Source: Listeria rocourtiae FSL F6-920 (GTDB taxonomy: Bacteria; Bacillota; Bacilli; Lactobacillales; Listeriaceae). Taken from it: a stretch of DNA of 64,000 nucleotides. Made by a program: the position numbers and the translations under genes. This document shows positions 8,572 through 18,905 of the stretch, in pieces. Location of the stretch: the NCBI RefSeq assembly GCF_000525975.1, contig NZ_AODK01000032.1, positions 1-64,000 on the forward strand. The letters run 5' to 3'. Under the pieces are notes generated by a model. That model saw only the letters and a program-made list of their open reading frames with translations. It had not been told where the DNA came from and ran no database searches. Each line of letters opens with the position of its first letter. Position 1 is the stretch's first letter.

Positions 8572-10059
8572 ATGGAATTAGAGAAGTTGATACAGGCAAT
8601 TCCTTATAGCAGGTTGGTACAGAGCAAGGAAGATACGCTACATATAGAAGTGAAAAGCATCGAGCAGGATAGCAGGCAGGTGACGGTGGGGACATTGTTT
8701 GTTTGTATCGACGGGGAAGTTGTAGACGGGCATATGTATGCAAAAAAGGCACAAGAGCTTGGCGCGGTTGTGATTGTAGCAGAGCGCATGCTAGAGGATG
8801 TTACGATTCCAATCATTTTGGTGCAGGACGGAAAACGGGCGATGGCAATGCTTGCTGCGGCTTTTTACGGATATCCCACTGCAGAAATGAATTTAATTGG
8901 AATAACAGGAACAAATGGAAAAACAACAGTGAGTCATTTAGTAGAATTCATATTGGCAGATCACGCGGTAACGACGGGCTTGATTGGTACAATGTATCGA
9001 AAAATTGGTACGGAAATTTTGGAAACGAAGAATACGACACCGGACAGTTTAACCCTGCAAAAGACATTTCGACAAATGCGTGATAAGAAAGTGACAACAG
9101 CAATTATGGAAGTATCCTCACATGCGCTTGTGCAAGGTCGGGCCTATGGCTCAGAGTATAATGTGGCGGTATTTACCAATTTATCGCAAGACCATTTGGA
9201 TTATCATAAGACGATGGCAGAATATGCGCATGCGAAAAGTTTGTTGTTTGCTCAACTTGGCAATGGTTATGGTGAGACGGCGAAAACGGCTGTTATCAAT
9301 GGAGATGACCCACATGCAAAAATGATGACCGAGGCAACAGGTGCAAGCTTGTTGACCTATGGTATTGACGAAGTTGCGACTTTTCGAGCAAGTGATATTC
9401 GGATCAGCAGCAAAGGGACAAGATTTGAACTGCATTTTCAAGATGAGGTTTTTGATATTCAGTTGAAATTGATTGGGAAATTTAATGTATACAATGCGCT
9501 GGCTGCAATTGCCACAGTATATGCAACGAATGAAGCACCAGCCATGATTTCCGAAATTATTTCTTCCCTAGAAAAAGTCGAAGGTGTAGCGGGACGCTTT
9601 GAACTGGTAGACGCGGGGCAACAATTTCCCGTCATTGTCGATTACGCGCATACACCGGACGGATTAGAAAATGTATTGAAAACGGTGACTGAGTTTGCTA
9701 CAGGGCGCATTTTTGTTGTCGTTGGCTGTGGTGGGGATCGGGATAAAGGTAAACGTCCGCAAATGGCGCAGATTGCTGTGAAGTACGCGACTGATCCAAT
9801 TTTCACATCAGATAATCCACGAACGGAAGTGCCGATGCAGATTATTAAAGATATGCTAGCTGGCGTGCCAAATGCAACATACACGGTGAAAGAACAGCGA
9901 CATGATGCAATTCGGTTTGCAGTACAACAGGCGAACCCAGAAGATGTTATTTTAATTGCTGGAAAAGGGCATGAAACTTACCAAATTATTGGTGATGTAG
10001 TGCATGATTTTGATGATCGCAAAGAAGCGCGCGAAGCCATTTTAGCAAAAATATTATAG
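8572..10059 (+). CDS. murE: UDP-MurNAc-tripeptide synthetase (meso-diaminopimelate adding)
   Basis: MurE adds the third residue of the peptidoglycan stem peptide. The ATP-binding loop [16 protein letters not shown], the central ligase signatures and the substrate motif DNPR (SDNPRTEVPMQ near residue 405) are present; DNPR is the known signature for meso-diaminopimelate rather than lysine. That agrees with dapF and lysA elsewhere in the window. I start at ATG 8572 (495 residues), where GGAAGGGAAG provides a ribosome site; the ATG at 8554 lies in front of that site. The frame is intact. Confidence 0.93.
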   Translation: MELEKLIQAIPYSRLVQSKEDTLHIEVKSIEQDSRQVTVGTLFVCIDGEVVDGHMYAKKAQELGAVVIVAERMLEDVTIPIILVQDGKRAMAMLAAAFYGYPTAEMNLIGITGTNGKTTVSHLVEFILADHAVTTGLIGTMYRKIGTEILETKNTTPDSLTLQKTFRQMRDKKVTTAIMEVSSHALVQGRAYGSEYNVAVFTNLSQDHLDYHKTMAEYAHAKSLLFAQLGNGYGETAKTAVINGDDPHAKMMTEATGASLLTYGIDEVATFRASDIRISSKGTRFELHFQDEVFDIQLKLIGKFNVYNALAAIATVYATNEAPAMISEIISSLEKVEGVAGRFELVDAGQQFPVIVDYAHTPDGLENVLKTVTEFATGRIFVVVGCGGDRDKGKRPQMAQIAVKYATDPIFTSDNPRTEVPMQIIKDMLAGVPNATYTVKEQRHDAIRFAVQQANPEDVILIAGKGHETYQIIGDVVHDFDDRKEAREAILAKIL

Positions 10060-10104
10060 AATTTACGATAGCGAAAGATACAAAATAGATTGGAGCGAAA
10101 AAGC

Positions 10105-11082
10105 GTGTCATTATACTGGATTGTTACAACATTTGCGATGGCTTTCATTATTACCGTCATCGGGGTACCATTATTTATCCCGTTTCTACAAAAGTTAAAA
10201 TTTGGTCAAAGTATTCGTGAGGAAGGTCCGCAAAGCCATCTAAAGAAATCAGGAACACCGACAATGGGAGGTCTTGTATTTCTACTTGCGATGATTATCA
10301 GCTTTGTCATTATGACGCTGATAGGTGGTTGGTTTGGAGTAGAAACTTTGCTGTTACTTATCCCACTTGTGCTATTCGGTGCCTTAGGATTTTTGGATGA
10401 CTACATAAAAGTAGTTAAAAAACAGAACTTAGGATTGCGCTCGAAGCAAAAGTTTTTAGGACAAGTTGCTATTTCTATCTTGTTTTACTGCGTCTATCAT
10501 TGGAACGGCTATCCTGATACACTAACAATTCCTTTCACATCAATGGAGATTAACTTAGGCTGGTTTTTCCTGATTTTTATTATTTTCTGGCTTGTCGGCT
10601 TTTCCAATGCGGTGAATTTAACGGATGGCTTAGATGGCTTGGTTTCTGGACTTTCTGTTATTGCATTCGGAGCGTTCGGGATTATTGCGATTTTCCAAAA
10701 CGAGAGTATTATCGCGATGTTTTGTTTTGCAATTGTTGGAGCGATGTTAGGATTCCTGCTTTTCAACAAAAATCCCGCAAAAATTTTTATGGGGGATACG
10801 GGGTCATTAGCACTCGGTGGTGCGATTGCCGCGATTTCGATTTTGTTAAAGCAAGAGTGGATGTTGCTTTTAATCGGATTAGTTTTCGTTATTGAAACGT
10901 CATCTGTAATTATCCAGGTTTTCTATTTTAAAGTAACAAACGGAAAACGATTATTCAAAATGAGTCCGATTCACCATCACTTTGAACATGTCGATATTGG
11001 CTGGTCAGAATGGCGTATCGTTCTCACTTTCTGGGGTGCGGGGCTTATTAGTGCAATTATTGCACTGTTCATCGCCCTTTAA
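10105..11082 (+). CDS. mraY: Phospho-N-acetylmuramoyl-pentapeptide transferase MraY
   Basis: MraY transfers phospho-MurNAc-pentapeptide to undecaprenyl phosphate, making lipid I at the inner face of the membrane. The protein (325 residues) has ten hydrophobic segments, the cytoplasmic catalytic motifs DDYIKV and NLTDGLDGL, and the MSPIHHHFE loop. The start is GTG 10105 (MSLYWIVTTF), with GGAG nine bases upstream; the TTG at 10090 is part of the ribosome-site region. It sits between murE and murD in the dcw cluster. The frame is intact. Confidence 0.94.
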   Translation: MSLYWIVTTFAMAFIITVIGVPLFIPFLQKLKFGQSIREEGPQSHLKKSGTPTMGGLVFLLAMIISFVIMTLIGGWFGVETLLLLIPLVLFGALGFLDDYIKVVKKQNLGLRSKQKFLGQVAISILFYCVYHWNGYPDTLTIPFTSMEINLGWFFLIFIIFWLVGFSNAVNLTDGLDGLVSGLSVIAFGAFGIIAIFQNESIIAMFCFAIVGAMLGFLLFNKNPAKIFMGDTGSLALGGAIAAISILLKQEWMLLLIGLVFVIETSSVIIQVFYFKVTNGKRLFKMSPIHHHFEHVDIGWSEWRIVLTFWGAGLISAIIALFIAL

Positions 11083-11116
11083 AAATGGGAAAGAGCTGAA
11101 AATGGGGGAGTAAATT

Positions 11117-12485
11117 ATGAAAAACATTATTCAATATAAGCATCGCAAAGTACTTGTATTGGGATTAGCAAGAAGTGGTGTCAGTGCGGCATCTCTTCTT
11201 CATAAACTTGGCGCCTTTGTCACGGTGAATGATCAAAAACCGTTTAGTGAAAATCCAGAAGCGCAAGGTTTGCTCGAACAAGGTATTAAAGTTATTTGTG
11301 GTTCGCATCCTGTGGAACTTTTGGATGAAGGATTCGAACTAGTTGTCAAAAATCCAGGAATTCCATATGATAATCCGATGATAAAAAAAAGCGCAGGATT
11401 TAATGATTCCGATTATTACAGAGGTCGAGTTGGCGTATCAAATATCAGACGCACCAATCATTGGTATTACAGGAACAAACGGAAAAACAACAACGACAAC
11501 TATTGTACATCATATGCTAAATGAAATGACACCGAATCAGTCATTATTAGCAGGAAATATCGGTTTCCCAGGTTCAGAGGTTGCTGAAAAAGCGACAGCA
11601 GATCAATATATTGCAATGGAGCTTTCTTCATTCCAACTGATGGGAATTCGCACTTTCTGTCCTAAGATTGCAGTGATTACGAACATTTATGAGGCACACA
11701 TTGATTACCACAAAACTCGTGAAGAATACGTAAAAGCTAAGTGGCGTATTCAAGAAAATCAAACGAAAAACGAATTCTTAGTAATCAACTGGGATCAAGA
11801 TGAATTACGCAACATGACGAAGCGTACGAAAGCGAAAGTCATTCCATTCTCACCAACACAAAAATTAGGTGAAGGTGCATATATCAAGGATGGCAATATC
11901 ATGTTTTATGACGAACTAATTGGTAAGCGCGATGACATCCTGCTTCCAGGCGAGCATAATCTAGAAAATATTCTAGCTTCCATTGCTGTTGCAAAAATCT
12001 GTGATGTTAGCAATGAGCAAATTATGCATGTTCTAGAAACGTTCAAGGGTGTAGAGCATCGGACACAATTTGTTAAGGAGTTAAATGGCCGCAAATTCTA
12101 CAATGATTCGAAAGCAACGAATATCTTGGCTACACAAAGCGCACTGAGCGGTTTTAATCAACCAGTTGTGCTTCTAGCAGGCGGTCTGGATCGTGGTATT
12201 GAATTTGATGAATTAAAGCCGTTTTTTAAAAACGTAAAGACATTAATTGTATTTGGTGAAACCGCTGAAAAAGTTGGACGTGTCGGTAAAGAAGCTGGTG
12301 TTGATGTACATCAGGTCCATGATGTCACCGCTGCCGTACCGCTTGCTTACGAATTATCCAGTCCTGACGATATCATTTTACTATCACCAGCATGTGCGAG
12401 CTGGGATCAATATCGGACGTTTGAAGTTCGTGGGCGTGCCTTTATGGATGCAATCGAAGAATTACCAGATGAGGTGGAAAAATGA
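11117..12485 (+). CDS. murD: UDP-MurNAc-L-alanine:D-glutamate ligase, frameshifted at an A run
   Basis: MurD adds D-glutamate to UDP-MurNAc-L-alanine. The N-terminal domain reads normally ([20 protein letters not shown]) to [13 protein letters not shown]. There the eight-A run 11393-11400 shifts the frame; with seven A it continues [17 protein letters not shown] into the ATP loop [13 protein letters not shown] and the rest of the ligase, including [18 protein letters not shown]. All domains and catalytic motifs are present and the length is normal (about 455 residues). MurD is essential, so this is very probably a base-calling error. Its stop overlaps murG (ATGA). Confidence 0.92.
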
Positions 12486-13577
12486 AATTTGTTATAAGTG
12501 GTGGCGGAACAGGCGGCCATATTTATCCAGCACTCGCGCTAATCCGAGCAATAAAAAAAGCGAAATCCAAAAGCAGAATTCCTCTACATTGGAACGGAAA
12601 AGGGCTTAGAATCAACTATTGTAAGGCGTGAAGGGATTGCGTTTGAAGCTATTGAAATCACCGGCTTTAAACGTGCGCTCTCTTTTGAAAATGTCAAGAC
12701 TGTCACGCGTTTCTTCAAAGGAGTGACACGGAGCAAGGCTTTAATTCGTGATTTCAAACCAGATGCGGTCATCGGAACAGGCGGGTATGTTTGCGGTCCT
12801 GTTGTCTATGCAGCAGCGAAACTTAAAATCCCGACGCTTATCCATGAACAAAACAGTGTAGCCGGTTTAACGAACAAATTTCTAAGCCGTTATGCTGATC
12901 GTGTAGCGATTTGCTTTGAAGAAGTAAGTGACTCCTTTGCCGCTGAAAAAGTAGTCTTTACAGGAAATCCGCGAGCATCAGAAGTAGTGGGAATCGATTC
13001 GGGAGCTGTTTTGAATGAGTACGGCTTAGAAGAAAATCAACCAACTGTTCTTGTTTTCGGTGGAAGCCGTGGCGCAAGAGGCATCAATGAAGCTGTTGAA
13101 GCGAGTCTAGCCAAAATTGGTAAGCGGAGTTATCAATTGCTGTACGTCACAGGTGATGCCCATTTTGAAAAAATTAAAACCAAGCTAACAAATATGGAAC
13201 TAAATAAAAATATTAGCGTTCAACCATTTATATACGACATGCCAAAAGTACTTAACGCTAGTACCTTAGTCGTATCAAGGGCCGGTGCGACATCACTGGC
13301 AGAATTGACAGCGCTCGGCGTGCCTAGTATCTTAATTCCAAGTCCATATGTTACGGCAAACCACCAAGCTAAAAATGCTGAATCATTAGCGAATAAAGCG
13401 GCGGCATCTGTTATCGCAGAGGCTGATTTAACACCAGGACGTTTGCTTGATGAAATCGATAACATCATGGAAAGTCCTGAAAAACTGGCAAAAATGCAAT
13501 ACGAGGCCAAGCAACTCGGTGTCCCTGATGCAGCAGATAAGCTTGTGGATGCTATTTATGACGTTATTCAGAACTAA
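12482..13577 (+). CDS. murG: UDP-GlcNAc:lipid I N-acetylglucosaminyltransferase MurG, frameshifted
   Basis: MurG adds GlcNAc to lipid I, giving lipid II, at the inner membrane face. The start [20 protein letters not shown] carries the first GGTGGH loop. The frame breaks around 12569-12572, where removing one A from a four-A run restores [20 protein letters not shown] and leads into the long intact remainder ([45 protein letters not shown] and [11 protein letters not shown]). The run is shorter than at the other breaks, so the exact position of the extra base is less certain. The start overlaps murD by four bases. Confidence 0.92.
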
Positions 13578-13600
13578 AAACAGACGAGGAGGACGAGCTC

Positions 13601-14390
13601 ATGGCGAATAATAGAAAAATTGTTTCTATCGAAAGCAGAATTCCAGAGCTAAAAAAATACCGTAAAAAGAAACTAATTCGCCATATGTCAATCCTGATTA
13701 GTATCTTCCTTCTTCTTATTTTAATTACGCTCTACTTTCTGTCACCACTTAGTAAAGTCCAGCGTATTTACGTCGATGGTAACCATCAAGTAGATGAACA
13801 AACGATTTTGACCGAGGGGAATTTACATCTAGGTGATTTTGTTTTTGGTATTAATAAGTCAAAAAACAGTAAGTTACTAGAAAAAAAATCCGCTAATTAA
13901 AAAAGCAACGATTGAGCTACAAGGTCTCAACTCATTGCGCGTCCGTATCACAGAAAATAAAACAATTGGATATCAAGAGAAGAACGGTCAGTACTTTGAT
14001 ATTCTAGAAACCGGTAAACTACTGACGACACAACCGAAGCAGTTTCCAATTGGTAATAACCCTATTTTTAGCGGGTTCAAAAATGGGCAAGTTTTAAAAG
14101 ATATGGTGGCACAGTTAAATCAACTTCCAGAAGGCGTCCTATTATCCATCTCAGAGATTCATTCTGCACCAACAAAAAGCGATGATGAGCATATTAGGCT
14201 ATATATGAACGATGGTAATGAAGTCTCTGCCACCATTTCAACTTTTGCCGAAAAAATGGTCCACTATCCATCTATCGTTGCCCAGCTAAAAGATGATCAA
14301 AAGGGAATCATTGATTTAGAAATAGGTTCTTATTTTCGAACGTACTTAAAAGACAAAGAAGAAAATGCTGCATCACAAAAGAAAAATTGA
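13601..14390 (+). CDS. divIB: Cell division protein DivIB/FtsQ, frameshifted at an A run
   Basis: DivIB is a bitopic septum protein working with FtsL and DivIC. The N-terminal half shows a basic cytoplasmic tail (residues 1-28), one membrane helix (about 29-50) and the start of the POTRA domain (VQRIYVDGNHQVDEQTIL). The eight-A run 13881-13888 ends this frame; with seven A it continues LLEKNPLIKKATIELQGLNS into the beta domain and C-terminal tail ending at 14390. Restored length is about 262 residues. The start has GAGGAGGACGAG upstream, 23 bases after murG. Confidence 0.9.
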
Positions 14391-14726
14391 TTGTGTAGCT
14401 ACAAAAAGCGTATGATTTACTACACAAATTAGGTATGCCATGAGAATGCACGTTCCGCTTTCAGCAACGAATTGAAAAAAAAAGCTAAAAAATTGTTGAA
14501 AAATATTCTTTGTGCTTTTATTACTATGCTTCTTGGTGTAGACTGTAGATATGTATTGTATGAATAGTGTATCTTGTGTCAATACTATAATGTTTGTCAA
14601 AAAGGGGAATCTTAAAAGGCAAACACCGACCATTAAAAATGATTATCTAAATAAAACTTACTACTGAATTTTGCAAGTAGACAAATAGAAGGAAGACAGA
14701 TTATGAACTGAAGGAGGTGCCGATAA
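14391..14726 (+). other. Intergenic region before ftsA
   Basis: About 336 AT-rich bases. An 8-bp stem TTGTGTAG/CTACACAA (14391-14427) lies directly after divIB but has no U tail. A TATAAT at 14586-14591 is a candidate -10 for an ftsAZ promoter; no clear -35 is visible 17 bases upstream. The ribosome site AAGGAGGTG belongs to ftsA. I see no gene here. Confidence 0.5.
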
Positions 14727-16001
14727 GTGGGAGAAAACGAAATTTACGTAAGCTTGGACATTGGAACGTCAGCTATAAAAGTTATTATTGCGGAAATGGC
14801 CAATGACAGACTCAATATTATCGGTGTGGGTAATGTCGCGTCGCAAGGTGTAAAAAAAGGCGTTATTGTTGATATTGATAAAACCGTCGAATCTATAAAA
14901 AAAGCAATTGAACAGGCAGAACGTATGGTAGGTGTGCATATTTCGCAAGTTATTGTTGGTATTGTTTCTAACCAAGTGAGATTAGAACCATGTCGCGGTG
15001 TTGTTGCTATTAACGGTGAAAATCGCGAGATTACGGATGATGATGTATGGAATGTTATTGATTCAGCGCAAGTTGTTTCCGTGGCGCCAGATAGAGAAAT
15101 TATTAATGTGATTCCAAATCAATATGTGGTCGATGGTTTTGAAGGAGTTAATCCAAGAGGAATGATTGGCGTTCGTTTGGAAATGGAAGGAACTTTGGTT
15201 ACAGGCTCAAAAGCGATTCTACATAATACGCTACGTTGCGTAGAACGTGCAGGTTTAGACATTACAGATATTGTGCTTCAACCGCTTGCAGAAGGTTCGG
15301 TTTCTTTAACAGATGATGATAAAGAATTTGGTACGGCACTTATTAATATTGGTGCTGGTACAACGACGATTAGCGTTTTTGAACATGGCAAATTAACGTA
15401 TACGACCGTTTTACCAGTTGGTGGAGATCATGTGACGAAAGATTTATCGCTTGGTTTAAATATATCTACGGCAAACGCCGAAAAAGTGAAGTTAGAACAA
15501 GGATACGCTTTTTACGATGATGCTTCTGCTGATATTGCATTTGGCATTGATGTTATCGGTAGTGATCAGCAACAACATTTCACACAATTAGAAGTGGCAG
15601 ATATTATTGAAGCGCGCATGGAAGAAATTTACACATTGGCGTTGGAAGAGCTCGCGCGTGTTGGTAAAGCTCATTTGCCAGGCGGTTATGTATTAACTGG
15701 TGGCACGATGGCTATTCCGGGCGCAATCGACCTTGCTGGAAAGGTATTTCAGGCGCATGTGAGATTAGCTATTCCAGATTATATTGGTGTCCGTGAGCCA
15801 AGTTTTACCACTGCAGTTGGATTGATAAAATATGCCTATCAAATGGCTGAAAAAGAGGGGCGGAGCCTAAATGCGGAGCCGCTTGAAGTGATAGAGGGTA
15901 ATGAAGAACAATATTCCCAACCAAAACAAAAGCCAAAGAAAACAGAAGAAGAGAAAGTTTCTACCAAGATGAAGAATTTCTTCGGTGCATTTTTCGATTA
16001 G
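14727..16001 (+). CDS. ftsA: Cell division protein FtsA
   Basis: FtsA is an actin-fold ATPase that tethers FtsZ to the membrane. The protein (424 residues) begins with the phosphate-1 loop YVSLDIGTSAIKVII, has the phosphate-2 region LINIGAGTTTISVFEHGKL and the adenosine motif GYVLTGGTMAIPGAI, and ends in an amphipathic membrane-targeting helix, KMKNFFGAFFD. A low-complexity Lys/Glu/Gln linker joins the two. The GTG start at 14727 is set by AAGGAGGTG. It is 45 bases upstream of ftsZ and shares its transcript. Confidence 0.95.
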   Translation: MGENEIYVSLDIGTSAIKVIIAEMANDRLNIIGVGNVASQGVKKGVIVDIDKTVESIKKAIEQAERMVGVHISQVIVGIVSNQVRLEPCRGVVAINGENREITDDDVWNVIDSAQVVSVAPDREIINVIPNQYVVDGFEGVNPRGMIGVRLEMEGTLVTGSKAILHNTLRCVERAGLDITDIVLQPLAEGSVSLTDDDKEFGTALINIGAGTTTISVFEHGKLTYTTVLPVGGDHVTKDLSLGLNISTANAEKVKLEQGYAFYDDASADIAFGIDVIGSDQQQHFTQLEVADIIEARMEEIYTLALEELARVGKAHLPGGYVLTGGTMAIPGAIDLAGKVFQAHVRLAIPDYIGVREPSFTTAVGLIKYAYQMAEKEGRSLNAEPLEVIEGNEEQYSQPKQKPKKTEEEKVSTKMKNFFGAFFD

Positions 16002-16046
16002 AAGCGAGTGTTTTCGTTAAAAAGGTAAAATTAGGAGGCAAATAGT

Positions 16047-17213
16047 ATGTTAGATTTTGACACGAGTGCAGAAAGCTTAGCAACAATTAAAGTAATCGGA
16101 ATCGGTGGTGGCGGAAACAATGCTGTCAACCGAATGATTGAACATGGTGTCCAAGGTGTCGATTTTGTCGCAGCAAATACCGATGCACAAGCTTTGAATC
16201 TTTCCAAAGCAGAGGTTCACTTACAAATTGGTACGAAATTAACACGCGGATTAGGAGCAGGAGCTGTTCCTGAAATTGGTAAGAAAGCTGCGGAAGAGAG
16301 TCGCGAAATGATTGAAGAAGCGCTAAAAGGTGCGGATATGGTTTTCGTGACAGCAGGTATGGGTGGTGGAACTGGAACTGGTGCAGCACCAGTTATTGCA
16401 ACGATTGCCAAAGAAATGGGAGCTCTAACAGTAGGTGTTGTTACACGGCCATTTGGCTTTGAGGGTCCAAAACGTACGAAGCAAGCAGCGCTTGGAACCG
16501 AAGCAATGAAAGAAGCAGTAGACACGCTTATCGTTATTCCAAATGATCGTTTATTGCAAATTGTTGATAAAAATACACCGATGTTAGAAGCATTCCGTGA
16601 AGCTGATAATGTTTTGCGTCAAGGTGTTCAGGGTATATCTGACTTAATTGCTGTTCCAGGATTAATTAACTTGGATTTTGCTGATGTAAAAACAATTATG
16701 ACAAATCGTGGTTCGGCATTAATGGGAATCGGTATTGGAACCGGTGAAAACCGCGCTGCCGATGCTGCCAAGAAAGCAATCTCATCTCCTTTGCTGGAAA
16801 CATCTATTGATGGGGCGAAAGGTGTACTAATGAATATCACTGGTGGCTCAAACTTGAGCTTATATGAAGTACAAGAGGCAGCCGAGATAGTATCCTCAGC
16901 ATCTGATGAGGATGTAAATATGATTTTTGGTTCAGTTATCAATGATGATTTGCAAGAAGAGCTTATTGTAACAGTCATCGCAACTGGCTTTGACGAAGCG
17001 GCGCAAGCGAAACAACAAGCCCAAACACAAAATCGTCCAAACGCAGCGATTCAAGTCAACCGCCCAGGATACGCGGTAAAAGAAGATACAAATGCTCCGC
17101 AACAGCAAAAGCCAGAAGAGCAACAAGTGCAACCTCAAGTAGAAGAACAACGCCAAAATCTTGATGTAGAAGTGCCAGCATTTATTCGCAATAGAAACCG
17201 TCGAAATCAATAA
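16047..17213 (+). CDS. ftsZ: Cell division GTPase FtsZ
   Basis: FtsZ is the tubulin homologue that polymerises into the division ring. The protein (388 residues) has the GTP-binding N-domain with [15 protein letters not shown], the tubulin signature [10 protein letters not shown] (about residues 107-116) and the synergy-loop region with [12 protein letters not shown] disordered Gln/Glu-rich linker follows from about residue 320. The C-terminal peptide [14 protein letters not shown] is the docking site for FtsA and SepF, the latter encoded two genes downstream. The ribosome site is TTAGGAGG. The frame is intact. Confidence 0.97.
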   Translation: MLDFDTSAESLATIKVIGIGGGGNNAVNRMIEHGVQGVDFVAANTDAQALNLSKAEVHLQIGTKLTRGLGAGAVPEIGKKAAEESREMIEEALKGADMVFVTAGMGGGTGTGAAPVIATIAKEMGALTVGVVTRPFGFEGPKRTKQAALGTEAMKEAVDTLIVIPNDRLLQIVDKNTPMLEAFREADNVLRQGVQGISDLIAVPGLINLDFADVKTIMTNRGSALMGIGIGTGENRAADAAKKAISSPLLETSIDGAKGVLMNITGGSNLSLYEVQEAAEIVSSASDEDVNMIFGSVINDDLQEELIVTVIATGFDEAAQAKQQAQTQNRPNAAIQVNRPGYAVKEDTNAPQQQKPEEQQVQPQVEEQRQNLDVEVPAFIRNRNRRNQ

Positions 17214-17237
17214 AGTAGGAAAAACAGGTGATATGTG

Positions 17238-17915
17238 ATGAGCTATAATAATAACTTACAAACAATAGAAGATAGAATTTCTAAAGTGGCGCAAAAAAAA
17301 GGTCGTGATGCAGCAGATATACACTTGGTTGCTGTAACGAAGACCGTGGATGTTGCTGCAATGGAGAAGCTATACGATTTGGGCATTCGTCATTTTGGCG
17401 AAAATAGAGCGGATGTTTTTACAGAAAAAGTAGAAGCGTTTGCGGATAAATCTGACATCGTTTGGCATTTTATCGGATCTTTACAGACACGAAAAGTAAG
17501 GGCCATCCTACCATATACGCATTTTTTACATTCATTAGACCGCAAGTCATTGGCTGATGAAATTGAAAAACGTGCGACACAGAAGGTTGCTTGTTTTCTA
17601 CAAGTCAATATTTCTGAGGAAGACAGCAAACATGGTTTTAATGCCGATGAAGCAGTTGCATTTGTGAAAGAGCAAGACTATCAGCATATTGAAATTGTTG
17701 GATTGATGACTATGGCTCCAAACACCGATGATGAGCATACTTTACATCACGTTTTTCAAGGATTAAAAGCAGTGCAACTAGAGATAGAGAAACTTAAAAT
17801 CCCAAATGTTCCATGTCACGAGTTATCGATGGGAATGACAAATGATTTTGAGATTGCAATCGAGGAAGGCGCAACGTTTATCAGAGTAGGAAGGGCTTTA
17901 GTAGAGGAAAACTAA
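17238..17915 (+). CDS. ylmE: PLP homeostasis protein (YggS/YlmE family)
   Basis: A 225-residue member of the YggS/PROSC family, a single-domain alanine-racemase-like barrel that binds pyridoxal phosphate and helps keep its free level in balance. The PLP lysine lies in LVAVTKTVD (about residue 34); other signatures are [22 protein letters not shown] and the C-terminal [19 protein letters not shown]. The ATG at 17238 is preferred over the GTG three bases upstream. It forms the usual ylmE-sepF-ylmG-ylmH block after ftsZ. Confidence 0.92.
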   Translation: MSYNNNLQTIEDRISKVAQKKGRDAADIHLVAVTKTVDVAAMEKLYDLGIRHFGENRADVFTEKVEAFADKSDIVWHFIGSLQTRKVRAILPYTHFLHSLDRKSLADEIEKRATQKVACFLQVNISEEDSKHGFNADEAVAFVKEQDYQHIEIVGLMTMAPNTDDEHTLHHVFQGLKAVQLEIEKLKIPNVPCHELSMGMTNDFEIAIEEGATFIRVGRALVEEN

Positions 17916-17934
17916 ATGTGGAGGTGTAAATCAG

Positions 17935-18426
17935 ATGGGATTAAAGAATAAATTTAAATCATATTTTTTCTTAGATGAGGAAGAGGGCGAAGAGTACTAT
18001 GAAGAGCAGCCAGTTGCGGCAAAACCGCAGCCACTTCGCGAGGTTCCAACTGAGAAAAAAATGAAAAAAACAACTGGAAAGAACTATTTTACGAATCAAA
18101 ATGAAGCAGCATCGGCCGATGATCATAAGGTTGTAAGTATGAATGGAGCGCAATTTTCAAGCCAGATGGTACTTGTTGAGCCACGAGTTTACGCAGAAGC
18201 ACAAGAGTTATCGGATTACTTGAAGGAATACAAAACAGTGGTCGTGAACTTACAGCGTATTAGCCATGACCAAGCAATTCGAATTGTGGACTTTTTAAGT
18301 GGAACTGTGTATGCTTTAGGTGGAGATATTCAACGTATTGGCAACAATATTTTCCTCTGCACACCAGAAAACGTCGAGGTAGATGGCGCTATTTCTGAGA
18401 TGTTAGAAGAACAAGATTTTATGTAA
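17935..18426 (+). CDS. sepF: Cell division protein SepF
   Basis: SepF is a membrane-associated protein that assembles into rings, binds the FtsZ C-terminal peptide and acts as a second membrane anchor beside FtsA. The protein (163 residues) has the amphipathic membrane helix at its start ([14 protein letters not shown]), an acidic, disordered linker to about residue 70, and the DUF552 core ([20 protein letters not shown], then [19 protein letters not shown]). The start at 17935 follows GGAGGTG. It is intact and 19 bases downstream of ylmE. Confidence 0.94.
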   Translation: MGLKNKFKSYFFLDEEEGEEYYEEQPVAAKPQPLREVPTEKKMKKTTGKNYFTNQNEAASADDHKVVSMNGAQFSSQMVLVEPRVYAEAQELSDYLKEYKTVVVNLQRISHDQAIRIVDFLSGTVYALGGDIQRIGNNIFLCTPENVEVDGAISEMLEEQDFM

Positions 18427-18440
18427 ATGAGGTGTAACAT

Positions 18441-18729
18441 ATTTTAGCATATCAGATCGCACATTATGTTTTTTTTAGTACTGGATTATTTCCCTTACGT
18501 ACTGTTTGTTTATATTTTAATGTCTTGGTTCCCAGGAGCCTATGAAACAACATTTGGTCGCTTTTTAGCGAAAATTTGTGAACCTGTTTTGGCACCTTTC
18601 CGGAAAATCATTCCGCCAATTGGTGGGGTGCTTGACTTGTCACCAATCATTGCTTTCTTTGCGATAAGAATGGCAACGTATGGTTTACAATACTTAGTAT
18701 ATAATTATATCTTGCCACTATTTATCTAA
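18441..18729 (+). CDS. ylmG: YggT family membrane protein YlmG, frameshifted and with unusual start
   Basis: A small YggT-family membrane protein with two hydrophobic regions, typical in the division gene cluster. The conserved part reads FVYILMSWFPGAYETTFGRF and FRKIIPPIGGVLDLSPIIAF. An ATG at 18466 is in frame but has no ribosome site and would cut off the first helix. Removing one T from the eight-T run 18459-18466 joins an upstream segment AYQIAHYVFLVLDYF to this frame; with it the protein is about 95 residues. That frame has no ATG, GTG or TTG after its stop at 18435-18437, so an ATT at 18441, six bases after AGGTG, is the only plausible start unless a second base is wrong. Confidence 0.72.
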
Positions 18730-18735
18730 ATAATG

Positions 18736-18789
18736 ATACCGAAATGGAAGCTGACTGAGAATCAGGAGCACTCTATTCGGTATTTTTTG
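18736..18789 (+). terminator. Hairpin with T run after ylmG
   Basis: ATACCGAA (18736-18743) pairs with TTCGGTAT (18776-18783) across a long, partly structured loop and is followed by TTTTT. It probably ends or weakens the transcript before ylmH. Confidence 0.55.
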
Positions 18790-18905
18790 GAATTTTTTGC
18801 TATTAAAAGCATAGAAGCGTGCTATAATGGGAACTATCAGAGCACGACTAAATCGCGAGATGCTTTTCGAATAAGCATTTTGCCACCAAGGGGAGTAAGG
18901 GGAGT

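Noticed and set aside
11117-13900. Programmed frameshifting in murD, murG and divIB
   Set aside because: No slippery heptamer plus stimulatory structure is apparent, and the same type of extra base occurs in unrelated genes across the window; sequencing error is simpler.
14391-14430. Terminator directly after divIB
   Set aside because: The 8-bp stem has a 21-base loop and no U run, so termination is not supported; noted only as a hairpin.
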